From Litorivita sp040371945 (lineage in GTDB: Bacteria; Pseudomonadota; Alphaproteobacteria; Rhodobacterales; Rhodobacteraceae), in assembly GCF_040371945.1 (NCBI RefSeq), contig NZ_BAABWS010000001.1, positions 1,736,001-1,800,000 on the forward strand: DNA of 64,000 nt, in the 5' to 3' direction. The stretch's first letter is position 1; each line of letters starts with the position of its first letter. Below, one piece after another: positions 17,728 to 26,773 of the stretch. The translations under genes and the position numbers were made by a program. The notes beneath the pieces were generated by a model. It was not told the DNA's origin, searched no databases, and saw only the letters and a program-made list of their open reading frames with translations.

Positions 17728-20687
17728 GGCACCTTCCTCCCGTCTGGTGCTTGCGTGATATCCCATTCGCCAAATCGCGATAGAAGGTCATAGTCGCTCG
17801 CATCGTCGGTTTTCGGCATGGCGCTGCGCGCTGTGAATCCCTGCTCTTCGGACATATAGCTGTCGATCAACTCTTCGAACTCGGACCAGATTTGCGCGGC
17901 AGAGATATCGGACAGGGGCGCTTCGACGTCCTTGGGGTTGCTGCCCAATCCGATATAGACCGCGCGCTCCACATGTTTGGGCTGGATCGCCTCGAAGGCG
18001 CCGCGCTCGACCATCGCGGCTTCCAAAAGCAGTTGTTTGTCGAATTCCTTTTGCTGCGCTTCCGAAGGGGGTGTGCCGGTTTTGTAGTCATAAATATGGG
18101 CCCCGCCGCGCGTGTCCAAATCGATCCGGTCCGCCTTGCCCTTGAGGGTAAAGCCAAGCCCAGCAATCATCGCCCGTCCGCTGACCTCAAAGGCCGCAGG
18201 GCGGGCCAGCGCACGCCGCGCCGTTTCGGTTTCCACGAACCAATCTGCGACGCGAGCGATGCGCGATTGCCAGATCACGCGCATATCGGCCCATGGGACG
18301 GCCTCGCCCAGAACCGTGCGTGCGGTCTGTAGCAGGCGTTCGGGTGTGCGGGCGCTCTCGTCGTCGAGCGTCTCTTTGACGAACTGTTCGAACACATCGT
18401 GGATCACCGTGCCGCGCATCATCGCATCGGGCGCACGCATCAACGGGTTGAGCGGACGCAATTTGAGCACATGTTTGGCGTAGATCGCATATGGGTCGCG
18501 GATCAGATGGCGGATTTCGGTGACCGAAAGCTCCGAAGGCCGCGCCGCGCGGGGCGGTTTGGGCGAGGGGCGCGGGGCAGGGGGCACGGGCGTGACCGCC
18601 TCCATCACGTCCTTGCGGGCCAGCCACACCGCGCCGCGTGCACGCATGTCTTGCAAGGCTTCGGTTCCGCCTTGCTGGGGCAGGCCATCGAGCATGTTGG
18701 TCAAACGGTTGAGCCAGCGCGAGGCGATGGTTTCGGCGTCATCAGAGCGCAGCGCGCGGGTCATCCAGACTTCTGGCGCGGCGGCGGCTTGCTCGAAGTC
18801 ATGGGCCGATAGACCGATCCGGCGTTCAGGCAGCAACAACCCCGCATCATAGCGCATTTTGCGGTTGAGCCACGGGTCGGGTTTCGGCGCCTCGGGCCAG
18901 CTTCCTTCATTCAGCCCCGCGAGGATCAACAGGTCGGCCCCCTGAACGCGCGCCTCAAGCGTGCCCCAGATCAGAATATGCGGATGCGGCGTATCTTGGC
19001 TGCGCACCTTGCCCTGCGCCAACACCGCGCCAAAGAGGTTTTGATAATCGCGGGCGGAGATATCCCCGCCATACCCCGCCTCGGCGCGCAGGTTTGCGAT
19101 CATCTGGGCGGCCTCGCGTCCTGCGGCCTCCTCCCAAAGCGCGCCGCTGCCGCGCTCCAGATCGGGGCCGCGTGCCAAGGCCTCGGCGCGGGCGATGTGA
19201 TGCTGCAGGCGCGCGGTGAGGCTTTCATTTTCCGCCTTTTGGGCGGTCAGAACATGCGCGCAAATCCACGCGGCCCACCGCGTGATGGATGCGGCTTCCT
19301 TTTGCGCGGCGGCCCATGCCATCAAATGTTCCGGCTCTGGATGCGGCCAGCCTTTGCGGCGGATGTAGAGCTCCAGATCGCGCGTCCAAAGATTGTGCAA
19401 ATTGCGTGTGCTGCCGCTGTGACACAGGGGGTGTTTGAGCAGCGTCATAAGGCTTTCGGCGCTTGGCCGCGCATCATAAAGCGCTGCGACATGGCGCAAG
19501 AAACGTCCGGGAGGGCTAAGCTGCAAGGGCGTGCCGGCGCTGTCATCGGGCACGATGCCCCAACGGTCCAAAGCTGCCGTCACCCGCCGCGTCAGCATCC
19601 GGTCGGGCGTGATCAAGGCGGCGGTTTGCCCCTCTTGCGCCGCTTGGCGCAGTCGCATGGCAATCACGAGCGCCTCGCTGCGCGCATCCGGCGCCTCCAG
19701 CAGCGTGACCCTCTCCATCGCGCCGGAAATATCGCGCAGGCGCGGCCCCTCTTCGAGCCATTGATCGGTGACCGGTGCAGGCCGCAGCGCCAAAGAAATC
19801 ACCGCGTTGCGCGCGGGATTGGCGGGCGCTGTGCTGTGCCACGGCGTGATATCAGCGGGCGATAGGTCCAGCGCGCGCATCAGCTTGCGAAACCGGAACT
19901 GCGGGTGGTCCTCGGCGGGCATACGCTTGCGTATCGCCGCGCCGTCCTCTTCGTCCAGTACCTGCCAAAGCGCTTGCGGCATGTGATCATCCAACCCCGG
20001 CAAGATCACCGCCCCCTGCGGCAGCTTTGCGATGGCCTGCATCAGCAGATGCGTTGCCCCGCGTGATCCGGTTGAACCGGCAAGGATCACCGGATGCGAC
20101 GGCGGGTTTTGGGCCCATCTTTGCGCCAACCTCTCGATCACCATACGCTGGCGTGTTTCTGCGTCCGGCGCCTCGCCTGCCTCGCCAAAATACCGCTCCA
20201 CAATGGTGAGAAACTTTTGCGTCCGGTGCCAGTGGCCCGATTGATCGCTGATGTCCAAGCGCGCAATCGCATCGGGGGGCACGCCTTCGCTTTGCATCTC
20301 GTCCATCAACGCGGCAAGGCTGTCGGCGAGGTCGAACAAGGCCGCGCGCGGCGCAAGCGTCGGATCAGCGTCGAGCAGTTCCGAGATGAGCCGCGTCAGT
20401 TCGAGCCGTCTGCGCAGCGCCGGAACCGCGGGTGCAATATCGGCGGCTTCAACGCTCTGCCCTAGGCTGCTCAAAAGCTCGATACGCGGCAAAATCCGCG
20501 CAGGCCCTGCATCAAACAGCGCCCGAATACGCCGCGCCATGCGGGTTGTGTTCACGATAAGCTGCACCTCGGCCAAGGCCTCTGGCGGCTGACCTTTGAA
20601 CCGCGCGAGCAAACCTTCGACAACCCCTTGCGGAAAATCCACACCGGGGGCGAGGTAGTAGACTTTGGCTTTGTCGCCGTGGGTCAT
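17724..20687 (-). CDS. addB: Double-strand break repair protein AddB
   Basis: AddB is the partner of AddA, with an inactivated helicase core and a RecB-type nuclease domain. The 987-residue protein has GSTGSRGATHLLM in place of a canonical Walker A. The middle region includes LLILAGLNEGSWPEAPKPDPWLNRKMR. A C-terminal nuclease follows with GTVIHDVFEQF, KADRIDLD and IYDYKTGTPP. I see no cysteine in the C-terminal 250 residues, so the four-cysteine Fe-S clasp known from Bacillus AddB is missing. The start at 20687 overlaps the murU stop (ATGA). Confidence 0.95.
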   Translation of the reverse strand: MTHGDKAKVYYLAPGVDFPQGVVEGLLARFKGQPPEALAEVQLIVNTTRMARRIRALFDAGPARILPRIELLSSLGQSVEAADIAPAVPALRRRLELTRLISELLDADPTLAPRAALFDLADSLAALMDEMQSEGVPPDAIARLDISDQSGHWHRTQKFLTIVERYFGEAGEAPDAETRQRMVIERLAQRWAQNPPSHPVILAGSTGSRGATHLLMQAIAKLPQGAVILPGLDDHMPQALWQVLDEEDGAAIRKRMPAEDHPQFRFRKLMRALDLSPADITPWHSTAPANPARNAVISLALRPAPVTDQWLEEGPRLRDISGAMERVTLLEAPDARSEALVIAMRLRQAAQEGQTAALITPDRMLTRRVTAALDRWGIVPDDSAGTPLQLSPPGRFLRHVAALYDARPSAESLMTLLKHPLCHSGSTRNLHNLWTRDLELYIRRKGWPHPEPEHLMAWAAAQKEAASITRWAAWICAHVLTAQKAENESLTARLQHHIARAEALARGPDLERGSGALWEEAAGREAAQMIANLRAEAGYGGDISARDYQNLFGAVLAQGKVRSQDTPHPHILIWGTLEARVQGADLLILAGLNEGSWPEAPKPDPWLNRKMRYDAGLLLPERRIGLSAHDFEQAAAAPEVWMTRALRSDDAETIASRWLNRLTNMLDGLPQQGGTEALQDMRARGAVWLARKDVMEAVTPVPPAPRPSPKPPRAARPSELSVTEIRHLIRDPYAIYAKHVLKLRPLNPLMRAPDAMMRGTVIHDVFEQFVKETLDDESARTPERLLQTARTVLGEAVPWADMRVIWQSRIARVADWFVETETARRALARPAAFEVSGRAMIAGLGFTLKGKADRIDLDTRGGAHIYDYKTGTPPSEAQQKEFDKQLLLEAAMVERGAFEAIQPKHVERAVYIGLGSNPKDVEAPLSDISAAQIWSEFEELIDSYMSEEQGFTARSAMPKTDDASDYDLLSRFGEWDITQAPDGRKVP

Positions 20688-21373
20688 GCGCGATATCCGA
20701 TCATGGCTTCGGCGTCCTTGATGCCTTGCGGGTGGCCAACGTCGCACCACGTGCCGCCATAGGCCATGCCGAAAAGCCGCCCGTCGCGCAGCATCCGGTC
20801 CCACAGCACATTGAGCGAAAAGGCTGTCTCGGACACCTCGGCGAGAAGATCCGTCTTGATGATCTGCGCCCCGCCATAGATCAATCCCGCCCCACGCGCG
20901 GCGCGCCCGTCAGGGGCAAGGATAAAATCCCCCTGACCCTTGTGACCCATGGCTTGCGCCTTGGGGATGCACATCAAAAGCGCATCCATCCGCGCCGGAT
21001 CCCAAGCGTCGAGCAGCGATTGCAGCGGGTTCTCACCATGCCAAACCGCATCGGTGTTGAGCGTGAAAACCGGCCCCGCACCCAACAGCGGCAAGGCATG
21101 ACGCAACCCGCCGCCGGTTTCAAGAATATCGGGCGCCTCGATCGAAAGCGCCACGCCTTTGGGCGATAGATGCGCCGCGAGGGGTTCAGGCCTATAATGC
21201 AGGTTGGCCACCACGCGGGGCAGGCGCAAAGGCGCGGCCAAGTCCAGCGCGTGATCGATCAAGGGCCGGCCGGCAACTTCGATCATCGGTTTGGGCTGCG
21301 CCTGTGTCAGCGCGCCCATCCGCGTGCCGAATCCGGCGGCAAACAGCATCAAGGCTTGGGGAGCGTCGCGCAT
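20684..21373 (-). CDS. murU: N-acetylmuramate alpha-1-phosphate uridylyltransferase (MurU-like)
   Basis: MurU converts MurNAc-1-phosphate and UTP to UDP-MurNAc in the peptidoglycan-recycling shortcut that bypasses MurA/MurB. The 229-residue protein has the nucleotidyltransferase signature LFAAGFGTRMG, QPKPMIEVAGRPLIDHAL, LETGGGLRHALP and FTLNTDAVW. The end GTWCDVGHPQGI closes the domain. It overlaps amgK by 25 bases and addB by four. The direct pairing with an AmgK-type kinase gene is strong support for this over other sugar-nucleotide transferases. Confidence 0.92.
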   Translation of the reverse strand: MRDAPQALMLFAAGFGTRMGALTQAQPKPMIEVAGRPLIDHALDLAAPLRLPRVVANLHYRPEPLAAHLSPKGVALSIEAPDILETGGGLRHALPLLGAGPVFTLNTDAVWHGENPLQSLLDAWDPARMDALLMCIPKAQAMGHKGQGDFILAPDGRAARGAGLIYGGAQIIKTDLLAEVSETAFSLNVLWDRMLRDGRLFGMAYGGTWCDVGHPQGIKDAEAMIGYRA

Positions 21374-22383
21374 TTGTCTTTGAGCCTTTGCAATATCTCG
21401 TCAGTGGGCGCGGGCAGATCGCGCCGCAACATCTCGGCCACGGGCGCGAGCGCCGGATGATCCAGATCGCGCATCAGGTAGCCCCAAACGCGCGGAATGA
21501 AATCGATGTAATGCGCTTTGCCATCGCGCATGCACAGCCGTCCGAAAACGCCCAAGATCCGAAGGTTCCGCTGCGTGCCAAGCAGGTGGTAGGCTGCCTC
21601 GAAGCCTGCGGCCTCGCGCCCCGAAGTCGCGACATAGCGCGCGATCATTTGCCTCTCGATCAAATCGGGCACGTCGCGCCGCGCATCTTGCAACATTGAG
21701 ACCAAATCATAGGCCGGATGCCCCGCAAGAGCGTCCTGAAAATCGAGCAGGCCAACCTTTGCGACCCCGTCCCGTTCGGGCAGCCACAAAACATTTTCCG
21801 CGTGATAGTCGCGTTGGATCAATACGCTCGCCTCGGCGGCCCCCGATTGGAGGAGTGGCTCGAACCGATCCGCGAAGGCTGTGGCGCGCTGCGCGGCCTC
21901 TTGCGCCGACATCTCGGTGCTGCCGCCAAGATAGAACGTATAGGCCAGCGCCGCCATTTGCGTCATGACACGCGGCGAATAGGGCGCGAGGCCCTCGGGG
22001 GGCGGCGATTTATGAAGGTGCAAAAGCGCGTCGGTTGCCGCCTCATAAAGCGGGCGCTCCATTGCGCCGTCTTGTGCCATCACACGGGCAAACAGGGCGT
22101 CGCCGAGGTCTTCCAGTAGCAAAAACCCATTGGCGGCATCTTCGGCGTAAATCTGCGGCGCGCTCAGCCCGAGGCCGGACAGGTGGCGCGCGATGAGAAC
22201 AAAGGGGCGCACGTCCTCGCCCAATGCCGTGGGCGCGTCCATCAAGACCGCGATCCGGCCATCGGCATGTTTGAGCCGCTCGTATTTGCGGTTGGACGCA
22301 TCGCCCGCCAAAGGCGCGCGCGCGCCGCCGCCCCAGCCATTGCGCACAAGGAAGGCATCCGCCTGAGAGGCGCGATCGGTCAT
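21349..22383 (-). CDS. amgK: N-acetylmuramate/N-acetylglucosamine 1-kinase (AmgK-like)
   Basis: AmgK phosphorylates the anomeric carbon of MurNAc and GlcNAc, feeding MurU. The 344-residue protein is of the aminoglycoside phosphotransferase fold. It has LAGDASNRKYERL at the N-terminus, LLLEDLGDALFA in the hinge, the catalytic loop VLIQRDYHAENVLW with its Asp, and GLLDFQDALAGHPAYDLVSML binding metal. I chose the ATG at 22383 because it overlaps the tsaE stop and begins the conserved region. The recycling route is linked with intrinsic fosfomycin tolerance in other bacteria. Confidence 0.92.
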   Translation of the reverse strand: MTDRASQADAFLVRNGWGGGARAPLAGDASNRKYERLKHADGRIAVLMDAPTALGEDVRPFVLIARHLSGLGLSAPQIYAEDAANGFLLLEDLGDALFARVMAQDGAMERPLYEAATDALLHLHKSPPPEGLAPYSPRVMTQMAALAYTFYLGGSTEMSAQEAAQRATAFADRFEPLLQSGAAEASVLIQRDYHAENVLWLPERDGVAKVGLLDFQDALAGHPAYDLVSMLQDARRDVPDLIERQMIARYVATSGREAAGFEAAYHLLGTQRNLRILGVFGRLCMRDGKAHYIDFIPRVWGYLMRDLDHPALAPVAEMLRRDLPAPTDEILQRLKDKCATLPKP

Positions 22384-22856
22384 GGTATCAGTCCTTGAAG
22401 TTTTTCGCGCCAGCGCGGGTCGTTCCACGAGAGGATCACATCGCGCTCGCCTTCGGTTTGAGTGGTTGCGAGCGACAGGCGCAGCGTCGAAGGCGGGCGC
22501 AAATCCGCCAACCGGTCGGGCCATTCAACAAGACAAATTGCGGTTTCGAAAGCCTCGTCCAAACCCAGCTCCACGGCCTCGTCGGGGGTTGAGAGCCGAT
22601 AGAGATCGGCGTGCCAGATTTCGACGCCATCGCGGGCGTCATAGGTTTGCACGAGCGTGAAGGTCGGCGAAGGAATGTCTTCGGGCTCGGCCAGCCGCGC
22701 GGAGATCAGGCTTCGCGCAAAATGGGTTTTTCCGGCTCCGATACCGCCTTCGAGTTCGATAATATCGCCCGCCCCAAGGCGCGGCGCGAGCGCGCGGGCA
22801 AAGGCCGCGGTGGCCGTGGCATCAGGAAAGGTAAAGGAAACGGGGCTGCGCAACAT
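22380..22856 (-). CDS. tsaE: tRNA threonylcarbamoyladenosine biosynthesis ATPase TsaE
   Basis: TsaE is the small P-loop ATPase that works with TsaB and TsaD to form t6A37 in ANN-decoding tRNAs. The 158-residue protein has Walker A GGIGAGKTHFAR, the switch-like SPTFTLVQTY, and WHADLYRL. The conserved VEWPDRL block is also present. It is the first gene of the overlapping leftward series tsaE, amgK, murU, addB, addA. Confidence 0.96.
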   Translation of the reverse strand: MLRSPVSFTFPDATATAAFARALAPRLGAGDIIELEGGIGAGKTHFARSLISARLAEPEDIPSPTFTLVQTYDARDGVEIWHADLYRLSTPDEAVELGLDEAFETAICLVEWPDRLADLRPPSTLRLSLATTQTEGERDVILSWNDPRWREKLQGLIP

Positions 22857-22910
22857 GGCGCGAGATTACCCGACCGCGCCGCCGCTGCAAGGCTCAAGCG
22901 GCCAAAGCGC

Positions 22911-24497
22911 CTAGCTTTGTGCAGTTTCCGCCTCGGCGGCAGCGTCCTTCGCGCCATTGGGTGCGCCGGTGGGCGTGCCGCTGGGGGCGTGGCTAAAGCA
23001 CACAAAGGTGGAACCGCCGCTGAGCGGCTCGAACCGGCAGTCCAACATCGCGCCGCTGACTGTTTTCTCCGAGGCCTTCCATGCGCTGCGTTCGCCAAAG
23101 GCCGTCATAAAGCGGCGCGCGCGCGCCCATGATGGGGCGGCAGGGCATTTCTCTTCCCAATGAGAGATAGAATCCGAAATGGTCATTTCGGCAAAACTGT
23201 TCTCGGGATCAATGCCCCACATATCGCGGTAGGCGCTGTTGCACAGGGTGAGAACACCGGTCGGGGAGAAGACCGCAACCGCCTCGCCCATTTTATCGAT
23301 GACGGTTTGGCCAAGTTCGATTTGCGAACGGAACCGGCGGGTCAGCGTGATCTCGGCGCTGATGTCTTCGAACAAAAAGGCCACCGCCCCATCCGGATGC
23401 GGGCGGCCCGTGACACGGTAGGTTTGACCAGAGGGCAGGGTCCATGTCTCGTGATACCGGCCATCTGTCGCGGCGGCGACAAGATCGGCAATCTGTTCGC
23501 GCCAAGAGGAATAGTTTTTCGGCTCGGGCATCATGTGTTTGTCGCGCAGCCGGTCGAAGAACGACAGCAGGTTGGGCCGCGCGCTCAGGAAATCCGCCGG
23601 CAGGGAGGTCAGGTCGATCAAGGAGGGATTGAAGAGGGCCAGTTGCCGGTTGCGGTCAAAAATCGCAAGCCCGATGGAGAGCTGAGCGAAGGTCTTGGTC
23701 AGGGTCTGGACAAAGTTGCGCTGGGCGACTTCGGCGCTGACCACTGCGTTCACGTCGGTGGCGTAGTTCATCCATACATCGTCGAACCGTGATGAGGTGA
23801 TGTCGAACCAAAACACCTCGTCGGAGACTTGGGATTTCAACGAGTTGCGCAGGCGCATCCGCCGCCCGCTGTCTTCGAGGTCCAAATCAAACAACGGCCC
23901 TGCCTTGACCGGATCCTTGTCGCCCGAGGTCACGCGGGCAAAAAGTAATCTATAGGCATCATTATACCACAACAGCTGCCCCTGCGCGCCGGTTTGCCAA
24001 ATCGGATAGGGCGCGCCTTTTGCGGCTTGGCGTAGGGTCTGCAATTCACGTTCGAGCAGATCAAGCCGGTGCTCGGGTTCGCTGCCCTGCGCTTCGACCA
24101 ATGTCATACGAAGCCGGTTGCCTTTGCGGGCCATCGTGATCTCGCCCAGATCGGCAGGCTCGTCGGCATGCACACTCATCGATATGCCTTCTTGGACCAG
24201 ACGCCAATCTTCGGGCAACGTCGGAAAGCGCGGCAAAAGATGCGCGCGCACGCCGCTCCAATCCGTGGGCGGTGTCGGTGCGCTGTTCAACATCAATTCT
24301 GCGGGCAATGAGGCCTCGTAAAGCGCATCGCCATCAAAGACGAAATGCACCTGACGACCGTCTTGTCCGTCCAGCGCGGCGATATCTCGATCCCGATTGC
24401 GCGGTTCGGCCACGGAAACGATCCAAAGCGCGGCGATCGCAACGGAAAGAGCAATGAGAAAGAAACCTGCATATTCAAGATAGAGCGGATCGAGCAT
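22911..24497 (-). CDS. Kinase-less PAS-domain membrane protein, possibly DivL-like
   Basis: The 528-residue protein starts with one membrane helix (YAGFFLIALSVAIAALWIV). At least two or three PAS modules follow. One is around LLWYNDAYRLLFARVTSG, and one runs from SIGLAIFDRNRQLALFNPSLIDL to RVTGRPHPDGAVAFLFEDISAEI. One begins at EAVAVFSPTGVLTLCNSAYRDMWGI. Where a histidine kinase would follow, the protein ends in an Ala/Pro-rich tail with no H-box or ATP-binding motifs. From memory, Rhodobacter capsulatus has a PAS protein called DivL in the CtrA phosphorelay, encoded near the reg genes. The perfect CtrA-type site upstream fits that idea. Identity as DivL is inferred. Confidence 0.72.
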   Translation of the reverse strand: MLDPLYLEYAGFFLIALSVAIAALWIVSVAEPRNRDRDIAALDGQDGRQVHFVFDGDALYEASLPAELMLNSAPTPPTDWSGVRAHLLPRFPTLPEDWRLVQEGISMSVHADEPADLGEITMARKGNRLRMTLVEAQGSEPEHRLDLLERELQTLRQAAKGAPYPIWQTGAQGQLLWYNDAYRLLFARVTSGDKDPVKAGPLFDLDLEDSGRRMRLRNSLKSQVSDEVFWFDITSSRFDDVWMNYATDVNAVVSAEVAQRNFVQTLTKTFAQLSIGLAIFDRNRQLALFNPSLIDLTSLPADFLSARPNLLSFFDRLRDKHMMPEPKNYSSWREQIADLVAAATDGRYHETWTLPSGQTYRVTGRPHPDGAVAFLFEDISAEITLTRRFRSQIELGQTVIDKMGEAVAVFSPTGVLTLCNSAYRDMWGIDPENSFAEMTISDSISHWEEKCPAAPSWARARRFMTAFGERSAWKASEKTVSGAMLDCRFEPLSGGSTFVCFSHAPSGTPTGAPNGAKDAAAEAETAQS

Positions 24498-24542
24498 GAA
24501 AAATGTCCTGTGAGCTGCACCCACCACAACAGAACGAAATGG

Positions 24543-24557
24543 TTAATTCCAGATTAA
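24543..24557. promoter_or_regulatory. CtrA-type binding site upstream of the PAS protein
   Basis: TTAA-TTCCAGA-TTAA is an exact TTAA-N7-TTAA pattern, the core of the CtrA response-regulator site. It lies 46 bases upstream of the PAS-protein start, in the 75-base gap after regB. Confidence 0.6.
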
Positions 24558-24572
24558 TCGGTGACTAAATAG

Positions 24573-25964
24573 TTAAATTTCGAACGGTTTGTTCGGTCCC
24601 AATGGGGGGGCATTTCGGGCCGCGCGCGCGTCCACCTCTTGGCGCGGCCAGACCACCTCAACCACAGCGCCAGAGGGTTTTGGCACCTCCTTGGGGTCAC
24701 GGCTGACGTCCAACCCATTGGCGAAACTCAACTCGGCACCCGACCGTTCCAGCAGCGTCTTGGCAATGAAAAGCCCAAGCCCCATGCCCTCATATCCTGG
24801 CCTTTGGTCGCGAGGTGCAGCGTTGCGGCGGATAAACGGATCGCCGATCCGGCCCAAAACATGTGCGGGATACCCGCGCCCGTCATCCATGATCCGCACG
24901 GTGATCGTGTCCTCATCCCACAACGCCTCGATCCAGACATTGGCGCGGGCGAAATCGACGGCATTCTGGATCAGGTTGCGCAATCCGTGAATGATTTCGG
25001 GGCGGCGTAAAATCGACGGCCCCGCCACCGCGCTGCCCGCCGAAGGGCCTTCGCTGATCATCAAGGCTTTGCCGCGATCGCGGTGCGGTTCGGCGGCCTC
25101 TTCGATCACCGCAATCAGCGGCGCTTGGCGTAAATGCAAATCGTCTTTGCCCGCGCGGCCCATCGAATGCAGAATGTCGCGGCACCGGTCGGCTTGCTCG
25201 CGGATCAATCGCGCATCCTCTTGCATATCGGGAAAATCGCTCAAGTCTTCGATCAACTCTGCGCTGGCCAATTTAATCGTCGCCAAAGGCGTGCCAAGCT
25301 CATGCGCAGCGGCGGCGACCACCCCGCCCAGATCGGTCAGCTTTTGCTCGCGCGACAGGGCCATTTGCGTCGCCGACAAGGCATCGGACATGGCGTGCAT
25401 CTCGGTCACGATCCAGCGCGAATAGATACCCATAAACACCGTGGCGATGCTGATCGCGGCCCATGTGCCGAAGACGAAAACAGAGGGGATGCGCAACACA
25501 AACCCCTGCTCAGTGCGCAGCGGCAGATGATGTTGCGAAAGCACCGTGACGATGACAATCGCGGTCACCCCGACCAAGACCGACGAGCGCAGCGTCAAAG
25601 CCGCCGCCGCCACCGTGACAGGACCGACGATCAGGATCGAAAACGGATTGTGCAAACCGCCGGTCAAAAACAGCAGCAAGCCCAGTTGCAACAGGTCGAA
25701 CATCACCAAGGCGAGGTTTTGCACCTCGGTCAGGCGCTTACTTTCGGGAAAGACAAAGGTGGCGACCAGATTGGCGATCACCGAGATTCCGACGACGAGA
25801 TAACACAGCCCGAATTCGAGATTGAGATCATATAACTGTTTGGCCGCGACCAAAGCCGTCACCTGCCCGATGATCGCCCCCCAGCGCAGCGCAATCAACG
25901 TGCGCAACCGGATCCAGTTGCCGCGCTGGTTGGTGATGTATAGGTCGGGTTGGCTTTGGCTCAT
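24573..25964 (-). CDS. regB: Redox-sensing histidine kinase RegB (PrrB)
   Basis: RegB is the membrane kinase that phosphorylates RegA when oxygen falls, controlling respiration, photosynthesis, and carbon and nitrogen fixation genes. The 463-residue protein has six hydrophobic segments in the first 190 residues. The quinone-sensing heptapeptide GGLHNPF is at 102-108 and the H-box HELGTPLATIKL has His221. The redox-active cysteine Cys261 is in DRCRDIL. ATP-binding motifs DDGRGYP and GMGLGLFIAK close the kinase. Histidine and cysteine spacing equals the Rhodobacter enzyme. It is divergent from senC-regA. I chose the ATG at 25964 for homologous length. Confidence 0.96.
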   Translation of the reverse strand: MSQSQPDLYITNQRGNWIRLRTLIALRWGAIIGQVTALVAAKQLYDLNLEFGLCYLVVGISVIANLVATFVFPESKRLTEVQNLALVMFDLLQLGLLLFLTGGLHNPFSILIVGPVTVAAAALTLRSSVLVGVTAIVIVTVLSQHHLPLRTEQGFVLRIPSVFVFGTWAAISIATVFMGIYSRWIVTEMHAMSDALSATQMALSREQKLTDLGGVVAAAAHELGTPLATIKLASAELIEDLSDFPDMQEDARLIREQADRCRDILHSMGRAGKDDLHLRQAPLIAVIEEAAEPHRDRGKALMISEGPSAGSAVAGPSILRRPEIIHGLRNLIQNAVDFARANVWIEALWDEDTITVRIMDDGRGYPAHVLGRIGDPFIRRNAAPRDQRPGYEGMGLGLFIAKTLLERSGAELSFANGLDVSRDPKEVPKPSGAVVEVVWPRQEVDARAARNAPPLGPNKPFEI

Positions 25965-26058
25965 AGGGTGCGGCGTTCTGGTCCGTGTTGCATGATGGGT
26001 CTTCCATGTTAGATATCGCGCCAAGCGCCGCAAGCGACAACCGAAGAAAGAGACCGAA

Positions 26059-26688
26059 ATGACCCGTATCTATGCTCTGCTCGCCGCCGCAGTTTTGGCA
26101 ACGCTCTTGATCGCGCTCTGGGTCATGGGGTTTGCCAAAGGCGCAAATGACGGCGACATCTTTGCCCAATGCCGCGGGTCGGCCACGGGGGCTACGATTG
26201 GTGGCGCGTTCGAGTTGGTGGACGAGAACGGCAAGACGGTCACCGACAAGGATGTGATCAACCAGCCGAGCCTTTTGTATTTCGGTTATACTTTCTGCCC
26301 CGATGTTTGCCCGCTGGACAATGCCCGCAACGCCGAAGCGATCGAGATTCTCGAAGAGCGCGGCAAGATCGTCCAGCCGGTGTTCATCTCCATCGACCCC
26401 AAACGCGACACGCCCGAGGTGCTGCGCGATTTTACCGACAATCTGCATCCGCGCATGTATGGGCTAACCGGCAGTCCCGAGCAGGTCGCCGCCGCCAGCC
26501 GCGCCTATCGCACCTATTTCAAGGCGCATGAACCCGAAGAGGGCGACGAGGAGTTCTACCTCGTGGATCATTCGACCCAAAGCTATCTGGTGCTGCCCGA
26601 GTATGGGTTTGTCGAGTTTTTCAAACGCGGCGATACCCCCGAGGCCATGGCTGACCGTATCCAATGCTTTGTTGACGCTGCAAAATAA
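26059..26688 (+). CDS. senC: SCO/SenC/PrrC copper chaperone
   Basis: SenC (PrrC) is a membrane-anchored thioredoxin-like protein that delivers copper to cytochrome c oxidase and modulates the RegB signal. The 209-residue protein has one N-terminal membrane anchor, then the copper-binding CxxxC with Cys80 and Cys84 in YTFCPDVCP. The partner histidine is His171 in VDHSTQ. The strand VQPVFISIDPKRDTP is characteristic of SCO proteins. It lies between divergent regB and downstream regA, the canonical reg/prr order. Confidence 0.96.
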   Translation: MTRIYALLAAAVLATLLIALWVMGFAKGANDGDIFAQCRGSATGATIGGAFELVDENGKTVTDKDVINQPSLLYFGYTFCPDVCPLDNARNAEAIEILEERGKIVQPVFISIDPKRDTPEVLRDFTDNLHPRMYGLTGSPEQVAAASRAYRTYFKAHEPEEGDEEFYLVDHSTQSYLVLPEYGFVEFFKRGDTPEAMADRIQCFVDAAK

Positions 26689-26713
26689 GCCCTATGTCTA
26701 ATGGCAACGGCGT

Positions 26714-26742
26714 TTGACGCTTTGCCCAACGCCATATAGAAT
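26714..26742 (+). promoter_or_regulatory. Sigma-70-like promoter of regA
   Basis: TTGACG (26714-26719) and TAGAAT (26737-26742) are separated by 17 bases and lie about 30 bases before the regA start. This would let regA be transcribed separately from senC. Confidence 0.55.
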
Positions 26743-26773
26743 CGACTGAATATTTGCGCGTAGGGAGAGCAGG

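Noticed and set aside
25965..26058. RegA-type operator in the regB/senC gap
   Set aside because: GCGCC and GCGAC elements occur, but the spacing does not give the expected GCGNC-N-GNCGC arrangement, so I could not support autoregulation from sequence.
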